Assembly: GCA_964036295.1 (NCBI GenBank)
Contig: OZ038467.1
Coordinates: forward strand, 18,201,670 to 18,265,669
Length of the DNA: 64,000 nt
Direction: 5' to 3'
Source: Plumapathes pennacea
Taxonomy: Eukaryota > Cnidaria > Anthozoa > Antipatharia > Myriopathidae
The notes beneath the pieces were generated by a model. The model was not told the origin of the DNA. It saw only the letters and a program-made list of their open reading frames with translations, and searched no databases. Positions 9,959 to 22,017 of this stretch are shown here, in pieces; position 1 is the first letter of the stretch; each line of letters begins with the position of its first letter. The position numbers were made by a program, and so were the translations under genes.

Positions 9959-10785
9959 AATAATTGACAAGAGAAAATGTTGAATCGGAGGCCAGTAGTA
10001 CGCAGTTGGGAGAGTCAAAGGACCGTTTCAAACATCTGTTATAATTAAATTAGCTACTAGAAACACGATATTTGCAGAGGCCCTACGCCCAAGTGGCTAT
10101 GTAAAAAAAGTAACGTGAAGTATTAAACATCTTTGATAAAAAAGAAAACACTGTTTTTATGAAAGTGAAGTTATTCTTGTGTAAGTTTCAAACTCCATCA
10201 TGCTAGAACCCCCCTTAAATATATTGCTATTCTAATGACGTCATGTGCTAGTTGCCCTGAGAACAAAGGCAGTGATGCCCATTCACAATAGCAACTAAGT
10301 CAGTAATCTGGTCAGTTAATCAAAATTTCGGCGGCAAGAGCGAAATTTCGAACAAGTCAAAACAATTAAGACTTCGAAATTTCACCCAATTTAAGCTCTT
10401 TTTAGACATACAATTCATTTGAGCATTCAACATTGTTTGTGTGCGGTTAAAACATTTAAGGAGTGATCTAATGGACTGTCTTTTATGTGATGAAAAAGTA
10501 AAATGCTTAAATTTATTGCACACAGAGAGAAACAGCTGATACATGAAGATCAGTGCTCGCTTCTACATGCAAGTGAACTACTTTCTAGTTGAAGTATTGG
10601 ACCTGCACGACACATCACTTTGTATAGAGCAAACGTAAACAAACCAAAAAAGCGACAAGAGTGAGTGAGTGACAAGAGTTATATTCGTATGACTTTTTTT
10701 TTTTGGGGGGGGGGGGGGGGGAGTTCAGTTTTAGCTAGTGTCCATAAAGCCATTAACTACTAACAAGTGTTCTTTTCTTCAGTAG
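9959..10785 (+). other. upstream region and intron end of TPR-CHAT copy 1
   Basis: 9959-10310 matches 22018-22350 (gaggccagtagtacgcag, gaggccctacgcccaagtgg). 10320-10400 resembles 22495-22605 (gcaagagcgaaattt..caaaacaatt). A T12/G17 homopolymer pair lies at 10689-10721. The branch-site-like TACTAAC (10758-10764) and TTCTTTTCTTCAGTAG end the region. No coding gene. Confidence 0.55.
10758..10785 (+). promoter_or_regulatory. splice branch site and acceptor before TPR-CHAT copy 1
   Basis: TACTAAC, then a pyrimidine-rich run, then CAG/TAG, then GACACCATTC and the start codon 17 nt later. The acceptor and the following 10 bases are the same at 25051-25070 and 41390-41409. Confidence 0.6.
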
Positions 10786-13700
10786 GACACCATTCAAGCT
10801 AAATGGAGAAACTGCAGGCTCTGAATAATGATTTAAGTTTCGCAAGAGTAACTAAGAACAAGGAACTTGAATGGAAACTTCACAATAACATTGGTGCCTT
10901 GTGCTATTCTATGAAAAAGTACAGAAAAGCTAAAGAACATTTTGAAGCACAACTTGTTATTGCAAAAGAGATTGGGAACAAAAAAGTAGAATTAATAGCT
11001 TATAAAAATCTTGGAATGTGTTATGAGTCTCTCGGTCAGTACACCAAGGCTATTAAGTATCAGGAAATGCGACTTACTATTACGAAAGACATTGGGGACA
11101 AGAAAGACGAAGGAAGTGCTTATGGCAACCTTGGAAATTGTTATATCTTCCTTGATCAGTACACTAAAGCTATCAAGTATCAGGAAATGCAACTTACTAT
11201 TGCAAAAGACACTGGAAACAAAGAATGCGAAGGAAATGCTTATTGCAACCTTGGAATTTGTTATATCTCCCTCGGTCAATACACTAAGGCTATCAAGTAT
11301 GAGGAAATGGGACTTACTATAGCAAAAGACATTGGGGACAAGGAAGGCGAAAGAAGTGCTTATGGCAACCTTGGAAATTGTTATATCCTTCTTGGTCAGT
11401 ACACTAAGGCTATCAAATATCAGGAAATGGTACTTACTATTGCAAAAGACATTGGGGACAAGAAAGACGAAGGAAGTGCTTATGGCAACCTTGGAATTTG
11501 TTATGAGTCTCTCGGTCAGTACACTAAAGCTATCAAATATCAGGAAATGGTACTTACTATTGCAAAAGAAATTGGAGACAAGCAAGGCGAAGGAAGGGCT
11601 TATGGCAACCTTGGAATTTGTTATATGTCTCTCGGTCAGTACACCAAGGCTATCAAGTATCAGGAAATGCGACTTACTGTTGCAAAAGAATTTGGGGACA
11701 AGAAAGGCGAAGGAAAAGCTTATGGCAACCTTGGAATTTGTTATAGCTCTCTCGGTCAGTACACTAAGGCTATCAAGTATCAGGAGATGCAACTTACTAT
11801 AGCAAAAGACATTGGAGACAAGGACGGCGAAGGTAGTGCTTATGGCAATCTCGGAATATGTTATAGGTCTCTCGGTCAGTACACTAAGGCTATCAAGTAT
11901 CAAGAAATGCTACTTACTATTGCAAAAGACATTGGGAACAAGGAAGGCGAAGGAAATGCTTATGGCAACCTTGGAAAATGTTATATGCATCTCGGTCAGT
12001 ACACTAAGGCTATTAAGTATCAGGAAATGGTACTTACTATTGCAAAAGACATTGGGGGCAAGCAAGGTGAAGGAAATGCTTATAGCAACCTTGGACGTTG
12101 TTATGAGTCTTTCGATCAGTACACTAAGGCTATCAAGTATCACGAAATGCACCTTACTATTGCAAAAGACATTGGAGACAAGGAAGGCGAAGGAATGGCT
12201 CATAATAATATTGGAAATTGTTATGCTGTTGTCGGTCGATATGGAAAGGCTGAAAATAATTTAAGAAAAGGTGTGGTGTGCTACGAAGATATATTTGAGA
12301 ATTCACCAAACTTGGATAAATACAATGTTTCTATTATCGATAAGTATATTTCTATCTATAAGATGTTGATCCGAACTCTTTTGCTTCTGAAAAAAAGAGG
12401 TAAAGCCCTTATTATTGCTGAAAGAAGTCGCGCAATAGCACTGGCTGAATTAATGCTTTCCTCCGTCTCTTGTGCACATAAGGTGGTCATTAGAGACAAG
12501 GTCTCAGATTTCTATGGAATCTGTAAAGTGGCCAAGGCTCTGGAAAGCACAGTCGTCTTCTTTACATTATTTGCCAGCAGAGTTTACACTTGGGTTATAC
12601 AGCCAAATGGAGACATAATGTTTCACGAACGCTCTACTGGAGTTTCACAACAGTCCAGGAAGTCTTACACTGAAGCGGATTTATTTCAATCTGTTGAAGA
12701 TCTCACTTCATTGATTAACAAGGCTGTAGAGTTGATGAAACCACGTGGGTGTGACAGGTGTGAAGATCGCTCATTATTTTTTCTGTACCCAGAAAGTTTA
12801 CAACGCACTAAGAAGGAATCGAAACTTGGACTTTCTTGTGCCGCAATGCCTTCCAGCTTGGTTCCAAAACCAGCAGTATTTCAGCCCAGGCTCTCTCGTC
12901 CTACACCTGCGCAAGAACAGAGAGAAAACAATACAAACGGATTAGCACTTCAAGGCGAGACCGGAATCTCTACCAACCCCCAAACACCGGACGACCCAAT
13001 GCTCAACTGTCTGCTACAAGATCTGTACGAGATTCTTCTGAAGCCTGTGCGGCAGTATCTCGTAGGGTCACAAGTAGTTGTTGTCCCTGATGGTCGCCTT
13101 GCTCTGGTCCCATTTGCCGCTCTTGTGGATGAAAACGGGAAATACTTGGTTGATTCCGTACGATTGAGACTCGTTCCGTCACTAACAACAGCAAAGATCA
13201 TCCTAGAGCGCCCAGTAGAACCGACAGGCCTAACAACACCCTTGATATTAGGAGACCCAAAGGTAGGAACAATTAGGAAAGGTGACAAAGTATTTAATGT
13301 GGAAAGACTAGAGTTTGCAAAGAAAGAAGTCGAAACAGTTGGAGAGATGCTCGGGGTTAAGCCACTTTTGGGGAAAAGAGCGACTAAAACAAGGTTTCTA
13401 CAGAACGTCGAGAATGCCGTTTTGATTCACATTTCAGCTCATGGAGATGCAGAGAGGGGAGAAATCTTGCTCGCTCCTTCTGATACTAACATAATCAACA
13501 ATGCTGAAGATATCATGCTGCTCATATCTGATCTCGAAGGTAAACGCATCAGAGCGAAGCTGGTCGTTCTTAGTTGTTGTTATAGCGGCTGTGGTGAAGT
13601 CAGGGGAGAGGGTGTAGTCGGGATCGCTCGTGCATTTCTCGGAGCTGGAGCTCGCGCAGTTCTAGTTACGCTGTGGGCGGTTGACGATGGCGCCACTTTG

Positions 13701-13883
13701 TGTTGGATGTATCGTTTCTACGAGAACCTGACAAGTGGGGACAGTGCAAACGAGGCACTCAACAAAGCCATGCAAGCCACGAGAAAACTCAAGAAATATG
13801 GCCATCCTCGTTACTGGGCTCCTTTTGCACTTCTTGGGGAAGACGTTACTGTTTTTAGTAAGACAGGACACTACAAATTATAG
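10786..13883 (+). CDS. TPR-CHAT protease-like protein, copy 1 (intact)
   Basis: The ORF starts at ATG 10803 and ends at TAG 13881-13883, 1026 residues without introns. Residues about 25-500 form about twelve 40-residue TPR units (AYGNLG.CY..LGQYTKAIKYQEM.LTIAKDIGDK), nearly identical to each other. A linker with ALIIAERSRAIALAEL and a Ser/Pro/Thr-rich stretch follows, and residues about 690-1015 are a CHAT domain. The expected catalytic pair is visible: His880 in ISAHGDAERGE and Cys926 in VVLSCCYSGCGEV. CHAT domains are caspase/separase-fold cysteine proteases, and TPR fusions use the solenoid for partner sensing; the substrate here is unknown. There is no signal peptide or membrane segment, so it is probably cytosolic. 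An acceptor at 10782-10785 suggests a spliced 5'-UTR exon at about 6788. It is the only copy of three with an unbroken frame. Human TTC28-like naming is possible by similarity. Confidence 0.93.
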
Positions 13884-14486
13884 ACCGCAAGTATTGCCCA
13901 TCTGAGTAAATTAGTACTTATATAGTGGCAATCGCATTCCTGTGTCGAAAAATGTATGTAAGACGTTTTTTTTTTTAGTATTTTAGATTATTTCATTAGT
14001 TGATAATGAGAACAATCTTTATTCGTGACTCTAGTTTTTTATTCCTTTTTTGCGCATGATAACTATAATAGATGAAAGTACCAAGGTTCTTATTGTAGAG
14101 CCGTTTTCGGAAGACTGTCGAAAGTATTCGTGTGATTGCTTTACTTTTGCGTTTGCTACGCTTTTTGATTGAAATTATTGTTAGTTGTAAGTGGCAATTG
14201 CGTGTTTGTGTGTCGGAAAATGTACATACGACCTTTTTTAGTATTTTAGATTCTTTCAATAGTTGAAAATGATAATAATCTTTATTCGTGAGACTGGTTT
14301 ACTATTCTATTTTTCCGCATGATAACTATAATAGATAAAAGTATCAAGGTTCTTATTGTAAAGCCGTTTTCGGATGACTGTCCAAAGTAATCGTGTGATT
14401 ACTAATAGCAAATGCAGTTACTCAGCTCGATTAGCTTCATAGTTATATCTGAGGAACCATTACCTGAATCTGTTTTCTATTCTTTC
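13884..14486 (+). repeat. 3' flank of TPR-CHAT copy 1 with two direct repeats
   Basis: About 240 bp (agtggcaat.gc, tgtatgtaagacg or tgtacatacgacc, tttattcgtgag, gcatgataactataatagat, agccgttttcgga) occur at about 13925-14170 and again at about 14188-14410. Related flanks follow copies 2 and 3. Copies 2 and 3 continue to an AATAAACGTGCTTGATG segment (candidate polyadenylation signal); here the match stops at 14486, so that signal has been lost. Confidence 0.6.
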
Positions 14487-14802
14487 TTTGTGAGGGGGAG
14501 CTAGCAAATATGCGGCTAATGAGGAGCGGGAGTAATTGTGTGATGACGTGACCGCAGGGTAGTGTGTACAGCGGCGGTTGGCAGGTGCGGTCGAGGGGGA
14601 GTGGGGAGAGAAATGGAGGCTTGCGTTGTGGGAAGTGGGGAAGGGGTGGTATAAAAGCAGAAAGCGCGGGAAAGGAGAAGCAGGAGTAAGCGTGGTGTTT
14701 TGAGGCTGATGTGGAAAATACGGAGTTCTTGCAGAGAAGTGAGCATGGATAAAGAACAAGTTTATTGATCGAGAGTGAAAATATATACCGTGCTTAATAT
14801 TT
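14487..14802 (+). promoter_or_regulatory. G-rich promoter-like block with TATAAAAG, copy A
   Basis: It is nearly identical to 29985-30292. A G-rich, GA-rich tract leads to TATAAAAG (14650-14657) and a 90-nt stretch ending agcATGgataaagaac. It may be an LTR-like or gene promoter. No sizeable ORF follows. In copy B a Helitron has inserted right after it. Confidence 0.4.
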
Positions 14803-14963
14803 TACCAGTACAGTGGTTGTTTAATCCTGGCAAAGTAAAATATCGCGTGATCGAAACAAAGGAAAATGTTTATGAATTAAAAGAATATTCTAAAATACGT
14901 AAAATTGTAAAAACTTTGGCCACTATCCGTATAAATATAATTAACCCCTCCCGGGACAGTTGA

Positions 14964-17260
14964 TTGTTGTTCGTGTGAAGCTGCAGAGATTATAGTACGG
15001 TTCAGCGGTTGTTCATGTGATGCAATCATGGAGTCAGCCATCTTGTGTTACAGGGTCTATTCAGAATTTCCCGGGTTTCTTCGTTCGTGGGCTTGCTTGT
15101 GTTCGTGTGATATTATGGCGAGGACTTGCTGTGACATAGATCCAGTTGTAGAGCTCCCAAAGAGTTTTGGTGGCCTCTCGAGTGGATGAAGGAGCTTTTG
15201 GTGACTACAGCTCTAATCATATCGATGATTTGTTGAGGATTGGTACGTCTTAAATCAACATGTTACATCACTTTCTGGATTGTCACAAATAAAGAGGTAA
15301 GATATAACGAGGATTTGTGATGTTGTCATGGCGTTAACGATCAAATATAGCTTTTCAGTAGTGTGTTGTATACATAGCAGATTGTTGTCATTTTTTCTGT
15401 GAAATTATTTTAGTGGAAAATTTTCTTTCCAAAGAATAATTGTCAGAGCCGAGAGGGTATATACATGTAATCCTAGTAATTATGTTTTTGTGTTTTCTAA
15501 TGGCTTCGGTGTGACATTTGGTTCTATTGTTGACAGACAATTCAACCACTGTACTCTATTCTGGGTGATTGAATTATTTGTGTTTGACGTTTCTATTCCT
15601 GTGCAGTCTATTGTTTGTGATCCCTTGGTTTGGGTCCTTCCCTTGTAGTTCTGTTTAGGTGGCCAGTTAAAAGACCAACTTGTCTCTGGGTAATTTCTCT
15701 TCATGGGTCAGGTGCCATTGTTATTCATGTTTTTGTTGAGGGGATCTGTGATTTGGTGTTCTTCTTGTAGAGGTTGACTCTTGTGTAGATTCATGGTCAT
15801 GTGTAGTTGTGTTGATTTGTTATGATGTTGATGGATGTGGGACTGTTTGTTTCAGCCATTATATTAGTGCTAATGTTGCATAAGTTGTTGGAGGTTGTAA
15901 GGCGTTTGTTTGTTTGGAATCAGCTTTGGACAAAAATGTTTTTGAGGTTGTTGTGTTTAGTAAACGAAAAAACTGGTTTGTTATGGAAGAGTTGTGATAG
16001 TTCTTTGTCTTGTTGTATCAAGTACCAGTACTTGTGTAGGGTTTTTGTGATAGAGGGTTAGTAGTTTTTGTAGGGGACAACAAAAGGAAGAATTCTTTCT
16101 TCTGCTGGTTTGTTATGGTGTTGATGGAGGAGGTACAGTTGTGTTTATTTTTATGCCTTGATGAAGGTCTGTTGGTAGGTAGAGTGGCAGTGTTCCCCAG
16201 CCAACAGTGTGATATGTAGTTGTGTGGCTGAGTTGTCAATTTACTGAACACTTTTGACTCAAATTTCAAGGGATGTAATATATTTCTTAATGATACTTGT
16301 TTGTTTGGGACTCAACTGGTTTCATTGATGATTCGAACTTTCACCTCGCTGTTTACATCAGCGGTATTAAGTTGCAAACACAAGTCCAGGAAGGATGTGG
16401 TCTCACGAGAAATCAGCCCAATGTTGTATTTTTCAGAATGACATCGGCTCGAATTTTAAGCGATGCAAAATCAAATGAAATTGATGCAGTGTGTTGGAAT
16501 TTGACTTGGGGTTTTTTTCGCTTTAAACAATAGAGTACAAAAGGGAAACACCCAGAAGCTGTACATATGATTAACAAAGCAAAACGTGTTTGAACTTGCG
16601 TACAAAAAAGCGTGTTATTTCAAACGCACACACGTTTTTTGCTGCGTGCGAGTTGTTTGCTTATTTCTGAGCTATACTGTTGTGTGTGTTGTTTGGTGAG
16701 GAGGATAGTTGTTTCTAGGAAATTTTTTGATGATGGGTATTGTTCTTGAAATTTGATAGTAGTGTGGAAGGAGTTGAGGAGGTGGTAAGGGTGGCAGGGC
16801 CATGAGTCCTGATAAGGAATTTGTCATTAATGAAATCTTTTCCGTGTTAGGGTTTTAGTTGATTTGTTTGGGGCTTGTTGTGGTATTTGTTTTTCAAGGG
16901 AAGCCATGAAAATATTAGTATAGGATTGGGGGATTACTGGTTGTTAAAGGAAAAGTAATTGTTCTTAAGACCAACATTGAGGAGAGTGTGGAAGCGATGT
17001 AGTGGGGGAAGGGTGGTATGTGTCTGGAGGTGAAAGATTGCTTCCAGGGTGGCTTTTATTTCTTTATCATGAAATATGACCAGGATAAATATCAAAAAGC
17101 TTTGTTTTTCTATAGCTAGCCTTTTGATACCAGAGGCCCAAAAAGTAACCCCTTTTGGGTGAGCCTCCTCTTGTAGTTGATGCATAGGGGAGCTGGGGCG
17201 TGTCCCTCTTGGGCTGAAAAAAAAAAAGTGTTCCCACAAGTAGGTCAACTGTCATCCTCT
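14964..17260. other. no clear gene; strongly G+T-biased plus strand
   Basis: From about 15480 to 17060 the plus strand is markedly rich in G and T, so the minus frames read as Asn/Thr/Ser-rich peptides without a recognisable domain. A short frame MARTCCDIDPVVELPKSFGG begins near 15115 and stops soon after. A donor-like GGATTGGTACG at about 15240 is GGATTGGTAAGTC in the other copy. It may be a decayed 5' exon or UTR. Confidence 0.35.
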
Positions 17261-17370
17261 CCACACTTTGTTAAATGCAGAATAAATTATGTTCAAAGCA
17301 AGAATTCATCAGACCAGTAGTGTGTCAATGTGGAGTTTATATTTTGTACTATTTGTTCTTTTCATTGCAG

Positions 17371-17483
17371 GCTATAACCAATTGGTAGAAGTTCTCTTTG
17401 TGGTCCAAACATCCAAGTTTTGTTCCCAGTCGATATTTTGGTCACTATTTGACAAGTTGATCCCATCGAAGTTAACAAGAAAG
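17371..17483 (+). pseudogene. exon-like module, copy 3 (open frame)
   Basis: A 113-nt segment lies between TTCTTTTCATTGCAG and GTGAGATC. Entered after two bases it is open for 37 codons (start YNQLVEVLFVVQ, end FDKLIPSKLTRK). The phase and end match the open 104-nt segment at 50909-51012 (VLDKLTPLLLAQE). Function unknown. Confidence 0.5.
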
Positions 17484-17689
17484 GTGAGATCACGCTTCTA
17501 GCAAGAGTAATAATTATATACTGCATAGCGCTGCTGTGGCTTGCCGGTAGTGTAGTTGATGCTTGGGAGTTGTTTGTAACTGTTAAATGAACTTTGCAAC
17601 TTGTCTCTTTATTAATCCAACATTAACCAATCAACATTGTGTATTGGACTGGGATCTGCCTCTTGAGACAATAATTGTTTTTTAAGATT

Positions 17690-17726
17690 GAACAACTAAT
17701 TATTAATTGCTCAATCTTGTCAGCCC
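17690..17726. repeat. inverted repeat (hairpin), copy A
   Basis: AAGATTGAACAACTAATT is followed by ATTAATTGCTCAATCTT. The copy at 34906-34941 is a perfect inverted repeat. Confidence 0.55.
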
Positions 17727-17978
17727 AAATTTATACAAAAAAGGAACATTTTTTACTGCATGGTAATTTAAGCTGCTGGGTAGTTTACTATATGTACACA
17801 TGAATTCATCATGATTGAGAGGAGAAAGAAACAAAGTCAAAATCTGCTCTTCCTAACTGTTTACTGGGTTGTATTTCACATGTCATGGAACCGAACAGCA
17901 AATTGCAGCAAGAAGAGCGAATAAAAGATCGAAGTCTTTTTGAGATATAAGAATTTTGAGCTCATTTGCAGTGGATAC

Positions 17979-19057
17979 CTTTCCAATCTTTTTTTGGCCG
18001 AGAACATCCATCGCGCACGTGACTCCGGTACACACAAGCGCAAAACCGCACACGAAGGAAACTGAAGAAACACAAAACAAGGCATAGCTCAGACACCGCG
18101 GAAATAAGTTCTTTGAGTAGTTGAAGCATCTCTTAGCTATTCAATCGCCTATGAGTGTGTATGCATTGAAGACAATATTGTATTTCATTTCTCTTACAAT
18201 TGATGCTTAGTGTAGCTACAAGTGCAGTGTACCAATGAATGTTGAGTTTATCCCGTATTTCTCCTCAAGATCTGCCGTAAAAAAGAAGTTTGCAGCAGTT
18301 TCCTAAAAACAAACAAAAATAAATCATAAGAACTACAAATTATCTGTATTCTAGTTCGGTTCTGGTTCTCCACAGGAAGGAAAACCAACTGTAGTTATTT
18401 ATGACAAGTTTGATGTTAAGTCTGTGGTGGTAACAAAGTTCGAAGAAAGTTTGAAATAAATCAGCGTAATTCACGTATAAAATGCTCTAGTCTGCGGAAT
18501 GGAACATTATAGTTACAAACTTACAGAGGCTAACTGCGTACAGCCAAATGCAAATGCCAGTTCTCTTTCCTTGAACCAAGTTGCGAATATTCTGCTTTGT
18601 GCAACTAGAGCATAAAAAAAGATTGATGCAGGTTGATAAATGAAGTAATGCACGGTGAAATGACTCACAAGATAAAGATATGGATAAAGTACTGTATGTT
18701 ATTTGACTCACTTGAGATAAAAAATCAAGTGAAGCCATTTTAGACGACACAAATGCAAGAGAGAGACAAAAATACAAAGCGTCTAACGATCAACACAACG
18801 TAAGACAGATTCATACTCAGTATGGTCCCATGCCAATCCTGTAGAAAAGAAAAGGATAAAAACACAAATAATTATTCTATTTCTACATGCCGATGAACGG
18901 ATAAAGATTGTGCACTGAAATTTGGAGATAATTTACCCGAATATCATTCTTCCGAGCATAAGAGTAGGGAACATTGCTTGTGTCCCTTTAAAGTAGAGCG
19001 CGATAGAAAACGTTACTGATCCAGCCAAAGTGAGTGAGGAAAACAGGATTGCCCCAA
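17979..19057 (-). pseudogene. MFSD1-like transporter, 5' half, broken copy A
   Basis: Minus-strand exons in gene order: 18937-19057 (transmembrane segment ending MFPTLMLGRMIFG), 18525-18598 (SRIFATWFKERELAF..), 18233-18302 (TAANFFFTA.LEEKYGIN) and 17979-18061 (SFVCGFALVCTGVTCAMDV). The peptides align with the middle of MFSD1, a lysosomal 12-span major facilitator. The first exon has one extra base compared with copy B (121 versus 120 nt), shifting its frame, and the acceptor of the second exon reads AC instead of AG. A short exon near 18830 is unclear. The 3' half of the gene is missing. Transcribed product unlikely to be functional. Confidence 0.7.
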
Positions 19058-19439
19058 CTGTGAATGGAAAGAGAGAGAAACGAAGAAAACGATGCATCGT
19101 GTGTGTGGTGGGGATTGGGAATTGTGGGGGGCTGAATCGAGTTTCTCTGGAGCCATTTTACCATAAGAGTATTCAATGTGTGTGACTGGAAATCTGTTCT
19201 TTGATGCTGTTACTATAAAGAACTAATGCGTTACAACACTCCGGAAATACCGGGGCTCAATCATCATTGTTTACGGCTAAAGTTCTTCATGGCTTTGGTG
19301 TCTGTTTTGGCCTGGTATCTTCCCAGAGGTACTTCGTGTCGCCACAGAAAGTTCGTCGGGGCTAAATAATTAGCGGCGACAGAGTTATTGCAATCCCGTC
19401 GCGATGTCCATTAAATATAATCGAATCCATCAAACATTT

Positions 19440-19700
19440 GTTTATGCTTATGACAATGAACGATGAACGCCAGCCAAAAATCGTTCTCTGAAATCCAGTT
19501 TACCCGTGCATGTTCCACAGAGCCAAACGGTGTTGAGTTTGGATGGGATATAGCTAGCTTTACACGCAATTGTATTAACGTACAATTCAATCGCGGCGCC
19601 CACATCTCAAGTTGTTCGCGAAGTCACCTTACGTCATCGCATATTACGTGGCAATGTGAACCAATCACCGTGTGCTGATTCGTAACCCAGAAAGAAAATA
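19440..19700 (-). repeat. promoter-like dispersed repeat (family of the 39021 insertion)
   Basis: Its reverse complement matches 39105-39350 and 39830-39960 (tttggctctgtggaa, aaactggatttt, ggcgttca or gcgttcac). It contains CCAATCACCGTGTGCTG, a CCAAT-type box, and TTACGTCA. A second copy is at 36660-36930. Confidence 0.55.
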
Positions 19701-20454
19701 ATAATAATAATAAAAGTAATAAAAATAAAACGACGAAGATGAAGACACGGTCTCCAATCCTAAGCTCGTCGGCTGCCACGAGCAATAACACAATACTCCG
19801 TGAAGTTGGTATGGCCGTTTTCCTGTGTACCTCTCGGTTTTGTCAGCTTAGTATATCTGGCTGGTTTTAGTTGTCTTGAAATCGTAACTATGAGTAATGC
19901 TAGGATAAGTAATTACCATGAGAATTAGGGAATAATTTCCTTGTACAATATGTAAATTTACTACTGCGGCAGCCGATTGGCAATATTCCGGAGTAGAAAT
20001 AGCTAAGATGATCCAAAGTTTTGCCTGTTTGGGGGAAATTATTTTCAAGATTGTTTTCAAAACCTTCGCACTGACATTTCAAACAGCTTTCGACACATCT
20101 CGGCATAATTCAGATCCAAAGCAAATATTTTATCAATCAGTATCTCTATTACTATTCCGGAATAGACCCAATCGAGCGCGCGAAAGACGGAATAATTCCA
20201 GAGTGACTTTGACTGACATTTCTCCATATAAAATCGAATAATATTTGTCTACTATGCGGCTCAAACCTGTCCCACCTGAGTTACAGGCTTTAGTTCGTAT
20301 GGAGTTTTGACAACAGGTTTCTGAATTTCTAAAATTAAAATTAAATCCCACTTTCATTCTTGTTGGTTTCGAATATCGGGTTTTTCCCGAAAGTTTCTCT
20401 CTTTCGAACCAGAAAGTGCAACGAAGCATTTTAAAACCTCATTTATAATGTGTG

Positions 20455-20514
20455 TATAAACAGCATTTGCTGACATTTGTTAACAGACGGAGTTGGACTC
20501 TCGTAGTATTGAAG
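20455..20514 (+). promoter_or_regulatory. predicted TATA box and UTR exon for TPR-CHAT copy 2
   Basis: TATAAA at 20455-20460, then agacggagttggactctcg and GAAG|GTAAGCCTCG (donor at 20515). The predicted intron runs to the acceptor at 25060, 4546 nt. Confidence 0.55.
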
Positions 20515-21903
20515 GTAAGCCTCGTAAGACAGAATTCGTGGCGAGAAGTGTTTTATATACATACAGATTATTTTTTGGTACTTGCTTCTGCCGAACTATT
20601 CTGTTGTTGCTTAAAATATTCAGCAGTGACTGTCAATCTATACTAGAGACAACTCTTATAAACACCACATCTTCTCTACTCGATAGCAATGAAGCATTAC
20701 AAGCAAGGGGTCGTCGACATATCATCAGTTAACGTAAAATGGATGTTTGGTGGGCTAAGTTAGGAGGGGGGACGCGGGGTGTAGCTGATTTGGCGGTCCA
20801 AGATTTTTTCACATTATTGCGTGGATCTTTTGAGGAAAAACGAAGCCAGAATGATACACGAAGTAAAGGAGCAAATTGTAAGTTTCCCCAATAAGACTGA
20901 CACCGCAATGGGATGAAAATGAGGCGCTCACAAAAAAATGTGAGCGAATCGTGACGTTCGACATACGGCAAAATATTTTAATGGTTGGAGGAGGAGGTGG
21001 ATGTGGGGGTGTCTAATCAAACGCCTAACGTAAGGTATGCGACAAACAAACTTTTAAGCTTAACAAGCACCAGACGATTTATCAGATGAAAACTTTAATT
21101 TTACTTGTCTCACATTTCCACCATTGCAGCCAGGCCTCGACCCCATAACGTCAGTTGTCGGCCATTCCAAAGAAAACTTCGATTTTAAGGTGAGAATCAA
21201 TGTATTTCGTCGTCCTCTTTCAAATTCCCTTCTAATTCTCTTAGATTTGGTGTGCGTAACACCGCATCGTTACGGTTATTTGTGAAACCAAAGTACTCAG
21301 TTGTGCAATTTTCGAGAATAATGAAGTGACCGTTTATCATATCATTATTCCTGCTCTAAAATGTCCATTCCATTATTCCAGCAGTCCATGGTGTCCTGTT
21401 TGCTAACTGTCTATGAATTGGTTCGATTTCACGACGTTTCCAGACAGTTTTCAGGTTTTCTTTCGACGATTCGAGTGTATTAAATCTTTGTACTTCTTTC
21501 ATAAGTAATAGTTTCCTCCTGCTGTTAATGCATTCGTTTGTCTGTAAATTCATGCAGCTTTTTGCTTGTTATTATTTCGACATTTCGCTCTTTCGCACCA
21601 AACAAGGAGAGTTTGAACAGTCGTAAGAAAGCTCGACTTTCATTTTTCAGTTTGAGATTGAGTGAGTTGTATCGCTGTGCTTTAAAGTACAAAAAACGTT
21701 TCCAAATTTGGTAAATTAGCTTCTTTCTAGCAAGTTGACGAAATTAGAAAGCCATATGATCATGAATTATTTCTGTTTATCAAATGATAATGATGGTACG
21801 CTTAACAATATAAAAAACATGTTAGATAAGAGTATAATTTATTACACGCTGACGTGATACGTGATGTATTTTATTGACGCGCTCCCGTGTAATAAAGCCC
21901 CAT

Positions 21904-22017
21904 ATAAACACTTGGGGGGTTGGGAGAACACTCGAGTAGCTAGGGAAACCATTTGCGGGCCTCGTGGTTTCCCTATGCAACTCTCGTGTTCTCCTAACTT
22001 CCCGCTTATTTAGATGT
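21904..22017. mobile_element. foldback MITE, second copy
   Basis: TAAACACTTGGGGGGTTGGGAG pairs with CTCCTAACTTCCCGCTTATTTA. Same family as 8547-8655. Confidence 0.65.

Larger units (their letters stand above)
14803..20963. repeat. segmental duplication unit, copy A
   Basis: Colinear with 32033-38180 with few differences. It contains a G+T-rich stretch (15480-17060), an exon-like module (17371-17483), the 5' half of an MFSD1-like gene (minus strand) and a promoter module. The offset is about 17.23 kb. Both copies lie between TPR-CHAT genes in the same orientation. Confidence 0.9.
19780..22017 (+). repeat. module M3 (5' part truncated)
   Basis: It starts within the module at aataacacaatactc, includes the MITE without its left end (19983-20183), TATA and UTR exon (20455-20514), and the hairpin MITE at 21904-22017. 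It lies upstream of TPR-CHAT copy 2. Confidence 0.75.

Noticed and set aside
10992-11903. 303-codon minus-strand ORF with 40-residue repeats
   Set aside because: It lies opposite the TPR units and its repeats mirror their 120-nt period; it is a by-product of the sense code.
12950-13288. Minus-strand ORFs over the CHAT region, also at 27844 and 44327
   Set aside because: They are antisense to a strongly supported coding frame and change with the third positions.
14460-14759. Pro/Ser/Thr-rich minus-strand ORF over the G-rich promoter block (also at 29896)
   Set aside because: Composition of the G-rich plus strand; the two copies are too recent to show constraint, and a TATA box reads the other way.
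15822-16061. Plus-strand ORF with hydrophobic start (also at 33051)
   Set aside because: It comes from the G+T-rich composition; no start context, no domain, and the frame is not better kept than its neighbours between copies.
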